Source of the DNA: Nocardia alba NBRC 108234
GTDB taxonomy: Bacteria; Actinomycetota; Actinomycetes; Mycobacteriales; Mycobacteriaceae
Direction of reading: 5' to 3'
DNA length: 64,000 nucleotides
NCBI RefSeq assembly: GCF_001612665.1
Contig: NZ_BDAX01000029.1
Location: 1-64,000, forward strand
Positions 50,238-59,092 of this stretch are shown piece by piece. The first letter of the stretch is position 1; every line of letters begins with the position of its first letter. A program made the position numbers and the translations under genes. Under the pieces are notes generated by a model, which was not told the origin of the DNA, did no database searches, and worked only from the letters and a program-made list of their open reading frames with translations.

Positions 50238-51148
50238 GATTGCGTTCCATCCGGCGACCCGGCGGGGGTCACCATGGTTCCGATTCCTTCTCCGGTGAAC
50301 AGCTCCAGTAGTACCGAATGCGGGACGCGCCCGTCGATCACGTGGGCACTGGGGACCCCGCCGAGCACGGCGCGCAAGCACGCTTCCATCTTCGGCACCA
50401 TGCCCGCATCCAGGCTCGGCAGCAACTTCGCCAACGCGTCGGCGTCGATCTGGCTGGTCAGCGACGAGCGGTCCGGCCAGTCGGTGTAGAGGCCCTCGAC
50501 ATCGGTGAGTACGACGAGTTTCTCGGCGCCGATGCCCTCTGCCAGTGCGGCGGCGGCGGTGTCGGCGTTGATGTTGTGCACCACGCCGTCGGCGTCGGGG
50601 GCGATGGTGGAGACCACCGGGATGCGGCCCGCGTCGATCAGATCGAGCACGGCGCCGGGGTTGACCGCGGTGACGTCGCCGACCAATCCGATGTCGGTGG
50701 CGACGCCCTCGACGGCGACGGTGCGCCGGGTGGCGGTGAACAGGTGCGCGTCCTCGCCGGAGATACCGACCGCGTACGGGCCGTGCGCGTTGATCAGCCC
50801 CACGAGCTCACGACCGACCTGACCGAACAGCACCATCCGCACGACGTCCATCACCTCGGGGGTGGTGACGCGGAAGCCGCCGCGGAATTCGCCCGCCATC
50901 CCGAGCCTTTTCAGCATGGCGTTGATCTGCGGGCCGCCCCCGTGCACGACCACGGGATGTACGCCGACCGTGCGCAGGAACGCCATATCAGCGGCGAAGG
51001 CGGCCTTGAGTTCGTCGTCGACCATCGCGTTGCCGCCGTACTTCACGACCACGATCTTGTCGCGGAACTTCTGCAGCCACGGCAGCGCGTCGGCCAGTAC
51101 ATGCGCTTTGTCCAGCGCCGAAAGGGTGTGCACCACACTGCTACTCAT
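50234..51148 (-). CDS. argB: acetylglutamate kinase
   Basis: Amino-acid kinase family enzyme (304 aa) phosphorylating N-acetylglutamate, often the arginine-feedback step. VVKYGGNAMVD near the start, HGGGPQINAML for substrate binding, GEFRGGFRVTTPEVMDVV and VLTDVEGLYTDWPDRSSL are diagnostic. The N-terminal helix before the core (SALDKAHVLADALPWLQKF) is the one linked to arginine-sensitive hexamers. The start overlaps the argJ stop by 4 nt. Confidence 0.97.
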   Translation of the reverse strand: MSSSVVHTLSALDKAHVLADALPWLQKFRDKIVVVKYGGNAMVDDELKAAFAADMAFLRTVGVHPVVVHGGGPQINAMLKRLGMAGEFRGGFRVTTPEVMDVVRMVLFGQVGRELVGLINAHGPYAVGISGEDAHLFTATRRTVAVEGVATDIGLVGDVTAVNPGAVLDLIDAGRIPVVSTIAPDADGVVHNINADTAAAALAEGIGAEKLVVLTDVEGLYTDWPDRSSLTSQIDADALAKLLPSLDAGMVPKMEACLRAVLGGVPSAHVIDGRVPHSVLLELFTGEGIGTMVTPAGSPDGTQS

Positions 51149-52371
51149 GAGCTGTACGCCGAGTTCTCTTCGACGTAGGCATGGGAGAGGTCGGTGGTGC
51201 GCACCATCGCGGTGCCCTCGCCCACGTGGAGCTCGATCAGCACGTCGACGTCTTCGCCGGACAGGTCGACCTCGCGAGCGCCGGGCGCGCCGACACTGTC
51301 GACGCAGACCGGATTTCCGTTGAACGACACCGCGATCCGGTTCGGATCGAGGGTCACCGGGGCGATGCCGACGGCCGCGAGCACGCGACCCCAGTTCGGG
51401 TCGGAACCGAACAGCGCGGTCTTGACCAGACTGTCGCGGGCGACAGCGCGGGCGGCGGTGAGCGCCTCTTCCTCGGACACCGCGCCGGACACGGTGACCC
51501 TGATCCGCTTGGTGACGCCCTCGGCGTCGGCCATCAACTGCGCGGCCAGGTCGTCACACACGGTGAACACCGCGGCGTCGAGATCCTCCTGGGAGGGCGT
51601 CACGCCGCTGGCACCGTTGGCCAGTAGCAGCACGGTGTCGTTGGTGGAGCAGGAGCCGTCGACATCGAGCCGGTCGAAGGTGTACTTCGTGGCCTTGCGC
51701 AGCGCGGAATCGAGCTGCTCGGGCGTGGCCACGGCATCGGTGGTGAGCACGACGAGCATGGTGGCCAGCGACGGTGCGAGCATGCCCGCGCCCTTGGCCA
51801 TGCCGCCGACATTCCACTTGTCCTCGCTGTGGAACGCCGACTCCTTCGGCACGGTGTCGGTGGTCATGATCGCGTGGGCGGCATCGGAGCCACCCGACAT
51901 GCCGCCGCCCATCTCGTGCACGATCTCGGTGATCGCCGGGATCAGCTTGTCCATCGGCAGGCGGTCACCGATCAAACCGGTGGAACAGACCGCGATCTCG
52001 CCCGCGCCGGTCTCGGTACCCCAATTGCTCAGTGCCGCGGCGAGTTCCTCGGCGGTCTTGTGGGTGTCCTGGAAGCCACCGTGGCCGGTGCAGGCGTTCG
52101 CCCCGCCGGAGTTCAGGATCACCGCGCGCACCCGACCGGTCTTCAGCACCTGCTGCGACCACAGCACCGGCGCGGCCTTGACCTGGTTGCTGGTGAAGAC
52201 ACCCGCCGCGTTGTATTCGGGGCCCTCGTTGAGGACCAGGGCGAGGTCGGGCTTGCCGCTGGCCTTGAGACCGGCCGCGATACCCGCCGCGCGGAAACCC
52301 AGCGGCGCGGTGACGCCCTGGGTGTGGATCAGGGTGCCGTGGTCCGGGGTCTGCGGATCAGGGGTCGTCAC
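51145..52371 (-). CDS. argJ: glutamate N-acetyltransferase / amino-acid acetyltransferase
   Basis: Ornithine acetyltransferase (408 aa) that recycles the acetyl group from acetylornithine to glutamate. The proenzyme cleaves itself before the threonine of SLATML, in the MAKGAGMLAPSLATM block; GSCSTNDTVLLLANG and the C-terminal GEDVDVLIEL and SHAYVEENSAYSS end are typical. Presence of argJ means the cyclic acetyl pathway is used. It overlaps argC by 4 nt and argB by 4 nt. Confidence 0.97.
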   Translation of the reverse strand: MTTPDPQTPDHGTLIHTQGVTAPLGFRAAGIAAGLKASGKPDLALVLNEGPEYNAAGVFTSNQVKAAPVLWSQQVLKTGRVRAVILNSGGANACTGHGGFQDTHKTAEELAAALSNWGTETGAGEIAVCSTGLIGDRLPMDKLIPAITEIVHEMGGGMSGGSDAAHAIMTTDTVPKESAFHSEDKWNVGGMAKGAGMLAPSLATMLVVLTTDAVATPEQLDSALRKATKYTFDRLDVDGSCSTNDTVLLLANGASGVTPSQEDLDAAVFTVCDDLAAQLMADAEGVTKRIRVTVSGAVSEEEALTAARAVARDSLVKTALFGSDPNWGRVLAAVGIAPVTLDPNRIAVSFNGNPVCVDSVGAPGAREVDLSGEDVDVLIELHVGEGTAMVRTTDLSHAYVEENSAYSS

Positions 52372-53426
52372 GGTGCCACTCCTACGGTGGAAAGTCCTGC
52401 GGTCTCGTCGAATCCGACGGCCAGGTTCATCGATTGCACCGCGGCGCCCGCGGTGCCCTTGGTCAAGTTGTCGATCGCGCCGATCACCACGAGCAGGCCC
52501 GCGTCGGCGTCGACGGCGACCTGCAGGGTGATGGCGTTGGAGCCGAGCACCGAGCCGGTCTGCGGCAGTACACCTTCGGGCAACAGGTGCACGAAGGGTT
52601 CGTCGGCGTAGGCCTTCTCGTAGACGGCGCGTGCCTGCGCGGCGTCCACCTTCACCGGGGCGGTGCAGGTGGCGAGGATGCCGCGCGGCATCGGCGCCAG
52701 CACCGGCGTGAACGACACCGAGACATCGACGCCGCCGGCGGCTTTCAGATTCTGCGCGATCTCGGGGGTGTGGCGGTGCGCGCCCGCGACACTGTAGGCC
52801 CGCACGCTGCCCATCACCTCCGAACCGAGCAGGCCGACGTCGAGCTTGCGCCCCGCGCCCGAAGTACCGCTCACGGCAACGACATTCACGGCGGGCTCGA
52901 TGATCCCGGCGGCGATCGCCGGAGCCAACGCCACGCTGGACACGGTCGGGTAGCAGCCGGGCACGGCGATCCGCCGGGCGCCGGTGAGCCGCGCCCGCCC
53001 ACCGGGCAGTTCGGGCAGGCCGTAGGGCCAGCTGCCCGCGTGGGGGCTGCCGTAGTACTTCTCCCAGACGGCGGCGTCGGTGAGCCGATAGTCGGCGCCA
53101 CAGTCGATGACGACCGTCTCGTCGGACAGGGCGGCCGCGATGGCGCCGGACTGACCATGCGGGAGGCCGAGGAACACGATGTCGTGTCCCGCCAGGATCT
53201 CCGGAGTGGTCTCGTCCAGGACGCGGTCGGCCAAGGGCAGCAGATGCGGTTGCAGCGCGCCCAGCGCGGTACCCGCGTTGGAACCGGCGGTCAGCGCCCC
53301 GATCTCGAGGCGCCCGGCTCGGTATTCGGGATGACCGAGCAGTAGACGCAACACTTCGCCACCGGCGTATCCACTCGCACCGGCAACCGCCACCCGCAAC
53401 ACGGGTCCTCCCGACGAATCAACCAT
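52368..53426 (-). CDS. argC: N-acetyl-gamma-glutamyl-phosphate reductase
   Basis: NADPH-dependent reductase (352 aa) forming N-acetylglutamate semialdehyde. AGASGYAGGEVLRLL is the nucleotide-binding loop, FLGLPHGQSG follows, and VPGCYPTVSS carries the catalytic cysteine. First gene of the arg operon. The ATG at 53426 has no ribosome site; CATAAT in the upstream ARG box ends 6 nt before it on the minus strand, so the mRNA is probably leaderless. An ATG at 53441 lies inside the promoter and is rejected. Confidence 0.96.
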   Translation of the reverse strand: MVDSSGGPVLRVAVAGASGYAGGEVLRLLLGHPEYRAGRLEIGALTAGSNAGTALGALQPHLLPLADRVLDETTPEILAGHDIVFLGLPHGQSGAIAAALSDETVVIDCGADYRLTDAAVWEKYYGSPHAGSWPYGLPELPGGRARLTGARRIAVPGCYPTVSSVALAPAIAAGIIEPAVNVVAVSGTSGAGRKLDVGLLGSEVMGSVRAYSVAGAHRHTPEIAQNLKAAGGVDVSVSFTPVLAPMPRGILATCTAPVKVDAAQARAVYEKAYADEPFVHLLPEGVLPQTGSVLGSNAITLQVAVDADAGLLVVIGAIDNLTKGTAGAAVQSMNLAVGFDETAGLSTVGVAP

Positions 53427-53430
53427 GTGA

Positions 53431-53461
53431 TGATTATGCACGACTATGCAAGCTCATTCAT
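53431..53461 (-). promoter_or_regulatory. ARG box overlapping the argC promoter
   Basis: AT-rich site matching the argG element at 27 of 31 positions, starting 5 nt before the argC ATG. On the minus strand it includes the -10 candidate CATAAT. It overlaps the last 8 nt of the antiporter gene (53454-54677), so arginine control is packed into a 27-nt gap plus a coding end. Binding of ArgR would block initiation directly. Confidence 0.82.
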
Positions 53462-54677
53462 GAGCGGGTGTGACCGGCTTCGCCTCCGACGCCCCGATCA
53501 GGCGTGCTACCAGTGGAAACACCAGGACGGTCGTCGCGCCCGCCGCGACCAGGATCGAGGAGACATCAGCGGTCAGCAAGCCCGCTTGGACGGCGACCTG
53601 GGTCACCGCGACGATGATCGGCAGCCCCGTCGCGGCATAGAGGGCCAATTCGACGCGCTCGCGGCCGGTCGGCAGGGTGTCCGCGCGGGGCACGAATCGT
53701 TCGCTCAGCCACACGGGCAGTCCGCGGGCGATCGCGATGGTGACCACGAACCACAGCCACAGCGCCGGACTCCGGCCCACCGCCGCCACGTCGATGCCCA
53801 TGCCCGACACCACGAAGAACACCGGGATCAGCAACCCGTACCCGATGGCCTCGAGCGAGGAGTCCACGTCCGGGTGCCCGGCCGCGATCAGCCGACGCAG
53901 AATCATGCCCGCGGCGAACGCGCCGAGGACCACGTCCAGCTCGAAGACCTCGGCGACCACCATCAGCACCAACAGCAGCAGCACCACCCCGCGCACCGGC
54001 AACTGCGAGGTGCCGCCGCCCAGCTCGGCCAGGCCGCCGCCCAGATGCGGCTTCCGGTCGAGCATCCGCACCGGCACGAATCCGACGACCACGGCCGCCA
54101 TCCCGAACAGCACCACCATCACGACCGCACTGCCCGCACTGCGGCTGGTGAGCAGCACCGACATCGCCACGATGGGCCCCAGCTCGCCCACCGCGCCGTG
54201 CGTCATCACCGCTCGCCCCAGTCGTGAATCGAGGATGCCCGCCTGTTTCAGAATCGGCAGCAGGGTGCCGAGCGCGGTCGAGGTCAACGCGATGGCGACC
54301 GCGACGCGCGTGCCGTTCGAGGTATCCGTGACCAGCATGACGATCGCGAACGCGAACAGCAGGCACACGATCCACACGACCCACGCGGTCCGACCGGAGC
54401 GGCCACGCAGCAACCGCGGGTCCAGCTCGTAGCCCGCCAGCAGGAACAGCATCCCCAAGCCCAATTCGCTGACCAGGTCGACCCCGCCCGCGCTACTCGC
54501 CCACCCGAGCACGTGCGGCCCGACCACCGCTCCGGCCACCAGCAGGACCACCACATCGGGCAGATACCCGCGCACCCATCGCGACAGCAGCGGTGCGAGC
54601 ACCGCGATGAGCGCGATCCAGAACAGCGAGACGATCGGTGAGGGATCGCCGACACCTTCCGAAGCGAGCAGATCCAT
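53454..54677 (-). CDS. cation:proton antiporter, CPA2 (KefB/NapA) family
   Basis: A 407-aa membrane protein with about twelve helices and the Na_H_Exchanger fold: DVVVLLVAGAVVGPHVLG in helix 2, FLLAGYELDPRLL in helix 4, ALTSTALGTLLPIL in the crossover helix, and FELDVVLGAFAAGMIL. No TrkA-N nucleotide-binding domain is fused. Likely exchanges K+ or Na+ for H+. The ATG 54677 is preferred; ATG 54686 adds three residues. Its 3' end contains part of the argC promoter. Confidence 0.88.
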   Translation of the reverse strand: MDLLASEGVGDPSPIVSLFWIALIAVLAPLLSRWVRGYLPDVVVLLVAGAVVGPHVLGWASSAGGVDLVSELGLGMLFLLAGYELDPRLLRGRSGRTAWVVWIVCLLFAFAIVMLVTDTSNGTRVAVAIALTSTALGTLLPILKQAGILDSRLGRAVMTHGAVGELGPIVAMSVLLTSRSAGSAVVMVVLFGMAAVVVGFVPVRMLDRKPHLGGGLAELGGGTSQLPVRGVVLLLLVLMVVAEVFELDVVLGAFAAGMILRRLIAAGHPDVDSSLEAIGYGLLIPVFFVVSGMGIDVAAVGRSPALWLWFVVTIAIARGLPVWLSERFVPRADTLPTGRERVELALYAATGLPIIVAVTQVAVQAGLLTADVSSILVAAGATTVLVFPLVARLIGASEAKPVTPAHE

Positions 54678-54816
54678 GCAGGTCATCGTGGCACAGCGGC
54701 ACGACCGTTCCGGGAAACCGCGCGCGACTGATCGGTCACCCGGCATCGTCGGCACACGGTTGTCGACAACGCCCGGTTCCGGCAGCAGAGCGGGTCGGCC
54801 GATCGAGGAGCGTGAC

Positions 54817-55308
54817 TCAGTGCTTGCGGACGACCGTTTCGCCCGCGCCCGGCTTCCAGACGGTGATGTCGAGATGGTCGTCGTCGACTTCGACGGTGGA
54901 GGCGCCGGTCAGGTCGGCCACGTAGAAGTGGTCGAACCTCTCGCCGCGAATATCGAAACCGCTGTCATCGAACAGCTTCTGGGCGAAGCGGGCGTGGACG
55001 GTTTCGTCCTGGAGGTCGGTGACGGTGCCGAAGAGTTTCGCGTCGCCGTCGGAGACTCTGGTGTCGACGGTCGCGGTGTGCAGACAGAAGCGTGGGTCGC
55101 GGGCCAGGTCGTCGAATTTCCGGGTGTTCGGCATACCGGCCAGCACCAGCATGTCCTCGAAGACCATCGGCTCGATCGGGCTGATGCGTGGCGATCCGTC
55201 GGCGCGCAGGGTGGCGAGCATGCACAGCTTGCCGGTGGCCTGGTGCCTGCGCTGGAACACGGCCGCGATGCTCGGTGCTTCTTCGGTGAACTGGCTCCAC
55301 GTGGTCAT
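54817..55308 (-). CDS. pyridoxamine 5'-phosphate oxidase-like (split-barrel flavin/F420) protein
   Basis: A 163-aa split-barrel protein. LCMLATLRADGSPRISPIEPMVFEDML, then AGMPNTRKFDDLARDPRFCLHT is the layout of actinobacterial PNPOx-like and F420-binding proteins. The substrate and cofactor (FMN, F420 or haem) are not certain. It diverges from a WYL regulator, with palindromes in the 62-nt gap, so it may be that regulator's target. ATG 55308 is used; a frame to 55338 crosses the operator. Confidence 0.85.
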   Translation of the reverse strand: MTTWSQFTEEAPSIAAVFQRRHQATGKLCMLATLRADGSPRISPIEPMVFEDMLVLAGMPNTRKFDDLARDPRFCLHTATVDTRVSDGDAKLFGTVTDLQDETVHARFAQKLFDDSGFDIRGERFDHFYVADLTGASTVEVDDDHLDITVWKPGAGETVVRKH

Positions 55309-55311
55309 ATC

Positions 55312-55364
55312 TCGTACGGTACGACGCAACCTTGACATCTTGTGTCAGGTTTTGCGGCTAGTCT
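55312..55364. promoter_or_regulatory. operators and promoter between PNPOx-like gene and WYL regulator
   Basis: TCGTAC-G-GTACGA (55312-55324) is a perfect 13-nt palindrome next to the ATG of the PNPOx-like gene. TGACA-N5-TGTCA (55333-55347) is a second inverted repeat. TAGTCT (55359-55364) is a -10 candidate ending 6 nt before the regulator ATG, which implies a leaderless message. Confidence 0.62.
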
Positions 55365-55370
55365 CGGGAC

Positions 55371-56351
55371 ATGCGGGCGAGCAGGTTGGTGCGGTTGCTG
55401 CTGCTGTTGCAAGCGGGCGGCGGAACGACCGCGAGCGCGCTGGCACGCGAGCTCGAAGTGTCGGTGCGCACGGTGTACCGGGACGTGGAAGCGCTCTCGG
55501 AGGCGGGTGTTCCGGTGTACAGCGAACCGGGGCGCGGTGGGGGTGTTCGGTTGATCGACGGCTACCGCACCCGGCTCACCGGCCTCACCTCCGACGAGGC
55601 CGACGCCGTGCTGCTCGCCGGTCTGCCCGGCGCTGCCGCCGATCTCGGCCTCGGCACCGTGCTGGCCACCGCACAGCTGAAAATGCTGGCCGCGCTCCCG
55701 CCGGAACTACGCGGCCGGGCGACGCGGGTCGCCGAACGCGTCCACATCGATATGCCCGGCTGGTTCCAGCGGCCCGACGACACCCCCGGCCTCGCGGCGG
55801 TGGCCGACGCCCTCTGGCACGATCACCGCCTGGCGATCACCTATCGCCGCCGCGACCGCACGGTGCGCCGGACCCTCGACCCACTCGGCCTGGTCATGAA
55901 GGCGGGCACCTGGTACCTGATCGCCCGCGACGGCGCCGATATCCGTTCGTACCGGGTCGGCCGCATCACTACAGCCGAACTCACCGGCGAATCCTTCACC
56001 CGTCCAACGGCTTTCGACATCGCCGAGCACTGGCAAACCGCCGCCGAGGAGTTCGCCCGATCCATGCTGCGAGTCAGCGCGCACTGCCGGATCTCCACCG
56101 CCCATCTGAGCCTGCTGCGCCTCATGAACGACCCCGCCGCCGTCCGCGCGGCGCTCGCCTCGACGGGCGTCCCCGACGCGGACGGCTGGGCCGACATCAC
56201 CATTGCCGCCGAGTCCTACGAAGTCCTGGCCCACGCACTACTCCCCCTCGGCGAACACATCGAAGTCCTCACCCCACTCGAACTCCGCGAAACCATGACC
56301 GCCACCGCCACGGCCGTGCTCGCCCGCTACCACCGGCCGACGACCCCGTAG
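55371..56351 (+). CDS. YafY-type transcriptional regulator with HTH and WYL domains
   Basis: A 326-aa regulator: N-terminal HTH_11/DeoR winged helix (about residues 5-60, ASALARELEVSVRTVYRDVEALSEAGVPVY) and a WYL domain from about 140 (ALWHDHRLAITYRR, PLGLVMKAGTWYLIARD, RSYRVGRI) followed by the WCX-like C-terminal extension. WYL domains sense nucleic-acid or small ligands. Divergent from the PNPOx-like gene it probably controls. Leaderless start inferred from TAGTCT 6 nt upstream. Confidence 0.92.
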   Translation: MRASRLVRLLLLLQAGGGTTASALARELEVSVRTVYRDVEALSEAGVPVYSEPGRGGGVRLIDGYRTRLTGLTSDEADAVLLAGLPGAAADLGLGTVLATAQLKMLAALPPELRGRATRVAERVHIDMPGWFQRPDDTPGLAAVADALWHDHRLAITYRRRDRTVRRTLDPLGLVMKAGTWYLIARDGADIRSYRVGRITTAELTGESFTRPTAFDIAEHWQTAAEEFARSMLRVSAHCRISTAHLSLLRLMNDPAAVRAALASTGVPDADGWADITIAAESYEVLAHALLPLGEHIEVLTPLELRETMTATATAVLARYHRPTTP

Positions 56352-56415
56352 GCACGCCGGTGGCGCTGAACGGCGCAGATCCGCCGACCGCGGAAACCGC
56401 GGCAGAGATCCGGCC

Positions 56416-57513
56416 TCAACACGTCCAGTCGAGAATCTCCGCCATGGAACGCAACTGTGCCGAGGCGGGGGTAAGACGTACTGCGGCGTTGCGGAGGGTG
56501 ACCAGGGGGCGTGCGGACAGTTGGGCGATGGTGCCGATCCGGGCGGAACGAGCGACGATCATCTGGGTTCGGGGGCGGCGCTCCCGGTCGTACCTGGCGA
56601 GGCCGTCGGGTTCGCTCGCCAGGCGAGCCAGGATCACCGCGTCTTCCAAGGCTTGGCAGCCGCCCTGGCCCAGGTTCGGTGTCATCGCGTGGGCGGCGTC
56701 GCCGAGAAGGGCGATACGGCCGGCCGTGAAGGTCGATAGCAAAGGCAGATCGTAGATGTCGTTGTGCAGCACCGTGTTCGGGTCCGCAGCAGCGAGGAGG
56801 GCCGAGATCGGGTGGTGCCATCCGTCGAAGCGCCCGCGAACTTCGGCCAGGCTGCCGGCCGCGTTTTCGGGAGCGTCGTAGACGGCGAAGCAGTAGACGC
56901 GACCATCCGCGAGCGGGGCCATTCCGAAACGTGCGCCGCGACCCCAGGTTTCACCGAATTCGGTGAGCGGCTCGGCGATGTCGACCACCGCGCGCCAGGC
57001 GGTGTAGCCGGCATAGCGTGGTGCGACCTCGCCGCACACCGCACGCCGGACGACGCTGTAAATTCCATCGGCACCCACGATCAAGTCGGCGGAAGCGGTA
57101 CCCGCGGAGTGCACGACCCTCCCGTCGAGACTCACCTCGCGCACCGAGACCCCGGTACTCACGACACCTTCGGGAAGCTCCGCGCGCAGAATGTCCAGCA
57201 GCCGGGCACGGTGGATCACCACCGGGGCGCCGAACCGCTCGCGCAGTGTCGCCAGGTCGGTGCGCGAAAGCCATCGACCACGGTCGTCCCTGATTCCGGC
57301 CGACACCTCCGCCATACCCTGCGCACGGACCGTGTCACCCACACCAAGGGCGTCCAGCGCCCGTAAGGCGTTGGACCACAGGGAAATCCCGGAACCCACC
57401 GCCGCGACCTCCGGCGCTCGTTCCAGCACCTGCACGGCCCACCCGGTTCGGACGAGCGCGAGCGCCGCGGCCATTCCGCCGATTCCGCCACCGACGACGA
57501 TCGCTGTGGACAT
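56416..57513 (-). CDS. FAD-dependent aromatic-ring monooxygenase
   Basis: A 365-aa class A flavoprotein hydroxylase. VVGGGIGGMAAALAL is the dinucleotide-binding site, GADGIYSVVRR the DG motif, and LLGDAAHAMTPNLGQGGCQALEDA the second FAD motif (GD). Relatives hydroxylate salicylate, 3-hydroxybenzoate or degrade antibiotics such as tetracycline or rifampin; which applies is not shown. ATG 57513 has AGGGAG 6 nt upstream. Divergent from the TetR gene at 57613, with three tandem operators between. Confidence 0.9.
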   Translation of the reverse strand: MSTAIVVGGGIGGMAAALALVRTGWAVQVLERAPEVAAVGSGISLWSNALRALDALGVGDTVRAQGMAEVSAGIRDDRGRWLSRTDLATLRERFGAPVVIHRARLLDILRAELPEGVVSTGVSVREVSLDGRVVHSAGTASADLIVGADGIYSVVRRAVCGEVAPRYAGYTAWRAVVDIAEPLTEFGETWGRGARFGMAPLADGRVYCFAVYDAPENAAGSLAEVRGRFDGWHHPISALLAAADPNTVLHNDIYDLPLLSTFTAGRIALLGDAAHAMTPNLGQGGCQALEDAVILARLASEPDGLARYDRERRPRTQMIVARSARIGTIAQLSARPLVTLRNAAVRLTPASAQLRSMAEILDWTC

Positions 57514-57549
57514 CACACACTCCCTCGTTTCGAGTACGACCCTGAACGT

Positions 57550-57606
57550 ACTACGGATGTAGTGTCAAAACTACAAATGTAGTGCGACTCACTACGGGCG
57601 TAGTAT
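57550..57606. promoter_or_regulatory. three tandem ACTAC-N4-GTAGT operators with TetR promoter
   Basis: Identical inverted repeats ACTAC-N4-GTAGT occur at 57550-57563, 57570-57583 and 57591-57604, spaced 20 and 21 nt centre to centre, about two helical turns. The third runs into TAGTAT (57601-57606), a -10 ending 6 nt before the TetR GTG. A TetR array on one DNA face could silence both divergent genes. Confidence 0.85.
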
Positions 57607-57612
57607 CAGCAG

Positions 57613-58161
57613 GTGATGACGCAACGCGAGCGGGTCCTCGATGCCGCGATCGAGGCGCTGGGCACCGGCGGGTCGCGTGCGCTCACCCACCGCGCGGTGG
57701 ACCGGCTCGCCGACCTGCCACCAGGGTCGACATCCAACTACTTCCGCACTCGCGAAGCGCTGCTCTGCGGTGTGGCCGAACGGCTCGAACAGCGCGATCA
57801 CGCGGACTGGGAGATTCTGAACCGCGCGCTCGGCCACGCCACCATCGATCACCTCATCGACGGTCTCGCCCTGTTCGTCACCCATGCGACAACCATCGAC
57901 CGCATCCGCACACAGGCACGCTTGGCGCTGTTCGGCGAGTCGCAGACGATGCCCGCGCTCGCCGAATCGGTGCATCGCGGGCACCAGCGGCTGCGCGCCT
58001 GGGCGATCGAGATGGCCGCTTCGGTCGGCCTGACAGCGACCGACACCGGGATCCTCGTCGACTATCTCGACGGCGCCGTCGTCCACCGGCTGACCGGCGC
58101 GGAGGCGGGCAAGGACCCGCGCGAGGCCATCGCCCGGCTGACGCGCGCGCTCCTCGACTGA
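57613..58161 (+). CDS. TetR family regulator of the monooxygenase
   Basis: A 182-aa TetR protein. HTH at about 5-50 (GSRALTHRAVDRLADLPPGSTSNYFRTREALLCGVAERL) and a short TetR_C_33-like helical domain. It faces the three-operator array and the FAD monooxygenase gene, which it should repress until an aromatic ligand binds. GTG 57613 lies 6 nt after TAGTAT, favouring a leaderless start there; ATG 57616 is next in frame. Confidence 0.9.
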   Translation: MMTQRERVLDAAIEALGTGGSRALTHRAVDRLADLPPGSTSNYFRTREALLCGVAERLEQRDHADWEILNRALGHATIDHLIDGLALFVTHATTIDRIRTQARLALFGESQTMPALAESVHRGHQRLRAWAIEMAASVGLTATDTGILVDYLDGAVVHRLTGAEAGKDPREAIARLTRALLD

Positions 58162-58254
58162 CGTGCCGATCGACCGGCTAGCCTGTCTGGGCCGGTGCCG
58201 AGGCCGCTGATCGCCGTGATGCCGCCGGGATGCGGTGGCGCCAGGAAAGAACTC

Positions 58255-58896
58255 TCAGTCGAGCGAATGCACGAAATGCGCGGCTTTGGAGCCGATGTGG
58301 GACCAGCGCGCGGCCTCCACGTCGGTCGGGGCGACTACTTCGGTGCCCGCGGTGACGGCGATCGCGCCCGCGTGGAGAAAGTCGCGGGCGTTGTGGGAGT
58401 TGACGCCGCCGAAGGGGATCAGAGACATGTGCGGAAACTGCCCGAGCAGATCCTCGAAGTACTGCGGGCCGAGCACGCGGGCCGGGAAGATCTCCACCGC
58501 CGCCGCCCCCAGCTCCGCCGCGGCGAGGACCTCCGACGGTGTGAAAGCGCCCATGATCACCGGAATCGAGTGCGCCACCGCCACTTCGGCGACCTCGGGG
58601 CGCAGCGCGGGAGTCGCCAGGAAGCGGGCTCCGACCTCGATGGCGGCCTCGGCCTGGGCGCGGGTGGTGACGGCGCCGACCCCGATCACGGCGTCGGTGA
58701 CCGCGGTCGCCTTGGTGATCGCGTCGAGCACGCCGAGCGTGGTGAAGGTGAGTTCGACGGCCCGTAGACCGGCGCCCGCAAGCACCTGCGCCAGTGCCGC
58801 CGGGTCACCGATGACGGGGGCGCGAACCACCGCGCGGGCACGGTCCGCGCGGATCACGTTCATGACCTCCGACGACGAGCTGAGCAACGGGTTCAT
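58255..58896 (-). CDS. KDPG/KHG aldolase family protein with altered active site
   Basis: A 213-aa protein of the KDPG (2-keto-3-deoxy-6-phosphogluconate) aldolase family: GLRAVELTF (Glu 48 of the usual site), GVGAVTTRAQAEAAIEVGARFLATP, GAFTPSEVLAAAELGAAAVEIFPA, and PFGGVNSHNARDFLHAGAIAV. The Schiff-base lysine, normally the K of K(F/L)FPA, is glutamate at residue 135 (VEIFPA), so class I aldol chemistry should be lost or changed. GAAGGAG precedes the ATG. It is third on the minus strand after the D-amino-acid enzyme and the deacylase remnant. Confidence 0.82.
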   Translation of the reverse strand: MNPLLSSSSEVMNVIRADRARAVVRAPVIGDPAALAQVLAGAGLRAVELTFTTLGVLDAITKATAVTDAVIGVGAVTTRAQAEAAIEVGARFLATPALRPEVAEVAVAHSIPVIMGAFTPSEVLAAAELGAAAVEIFPARVLGPQYFEDLLGQFPHMSLIPFGGVNSHNARDFLHAGAIAVTAGTEVVAPTDVEAARWSHIGSKAAHFVHSLD

Positions 58897-58965
58897 CGGG
58901 TCTGCTCCTTCGTAGTTTCCGAACGCGGGGCGTGACCGGCGCGCACGCCGGTCGCGGTGCTGTTC

Positions 58966-59079
58966 TCAGCGCGAACAGCCGGTGACCAGCAAGGCCGTCG
59001 CGGACAATACGTCACCGCTGATGCATGAGGCGCCGGTGCCGCAGACGATGTCGATGTCACGAAAGAGCAGGTGTGTCAT
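58966..59079 (-). pseudogene. 37-aa N-terminal remnant of an N-acyl-D-amino-acid deacylase-like protein
   Basis: An ATG 13 nt after the D-amino-acid enzyme gene opens a 37-codon frame: MTHLLFRDIDIVCGTGASC, then ISGDVL and a TGA. The pattern L-x-x-R-D-x-x-I-V-x-G-T-G-A-x-x-x-x-G-D-V is that of the first strands of D-aminoacylase/amidohydrolase proteins, which are about 480-530 aa. The sequence then drifts and stops, so most of the gene has been deleted. It could still be translated as a micropeptide; a weak GGATG lies upstream. Confidence 0.5.
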
Positions 59080-59092
59080 GGTCATCCGTCCG

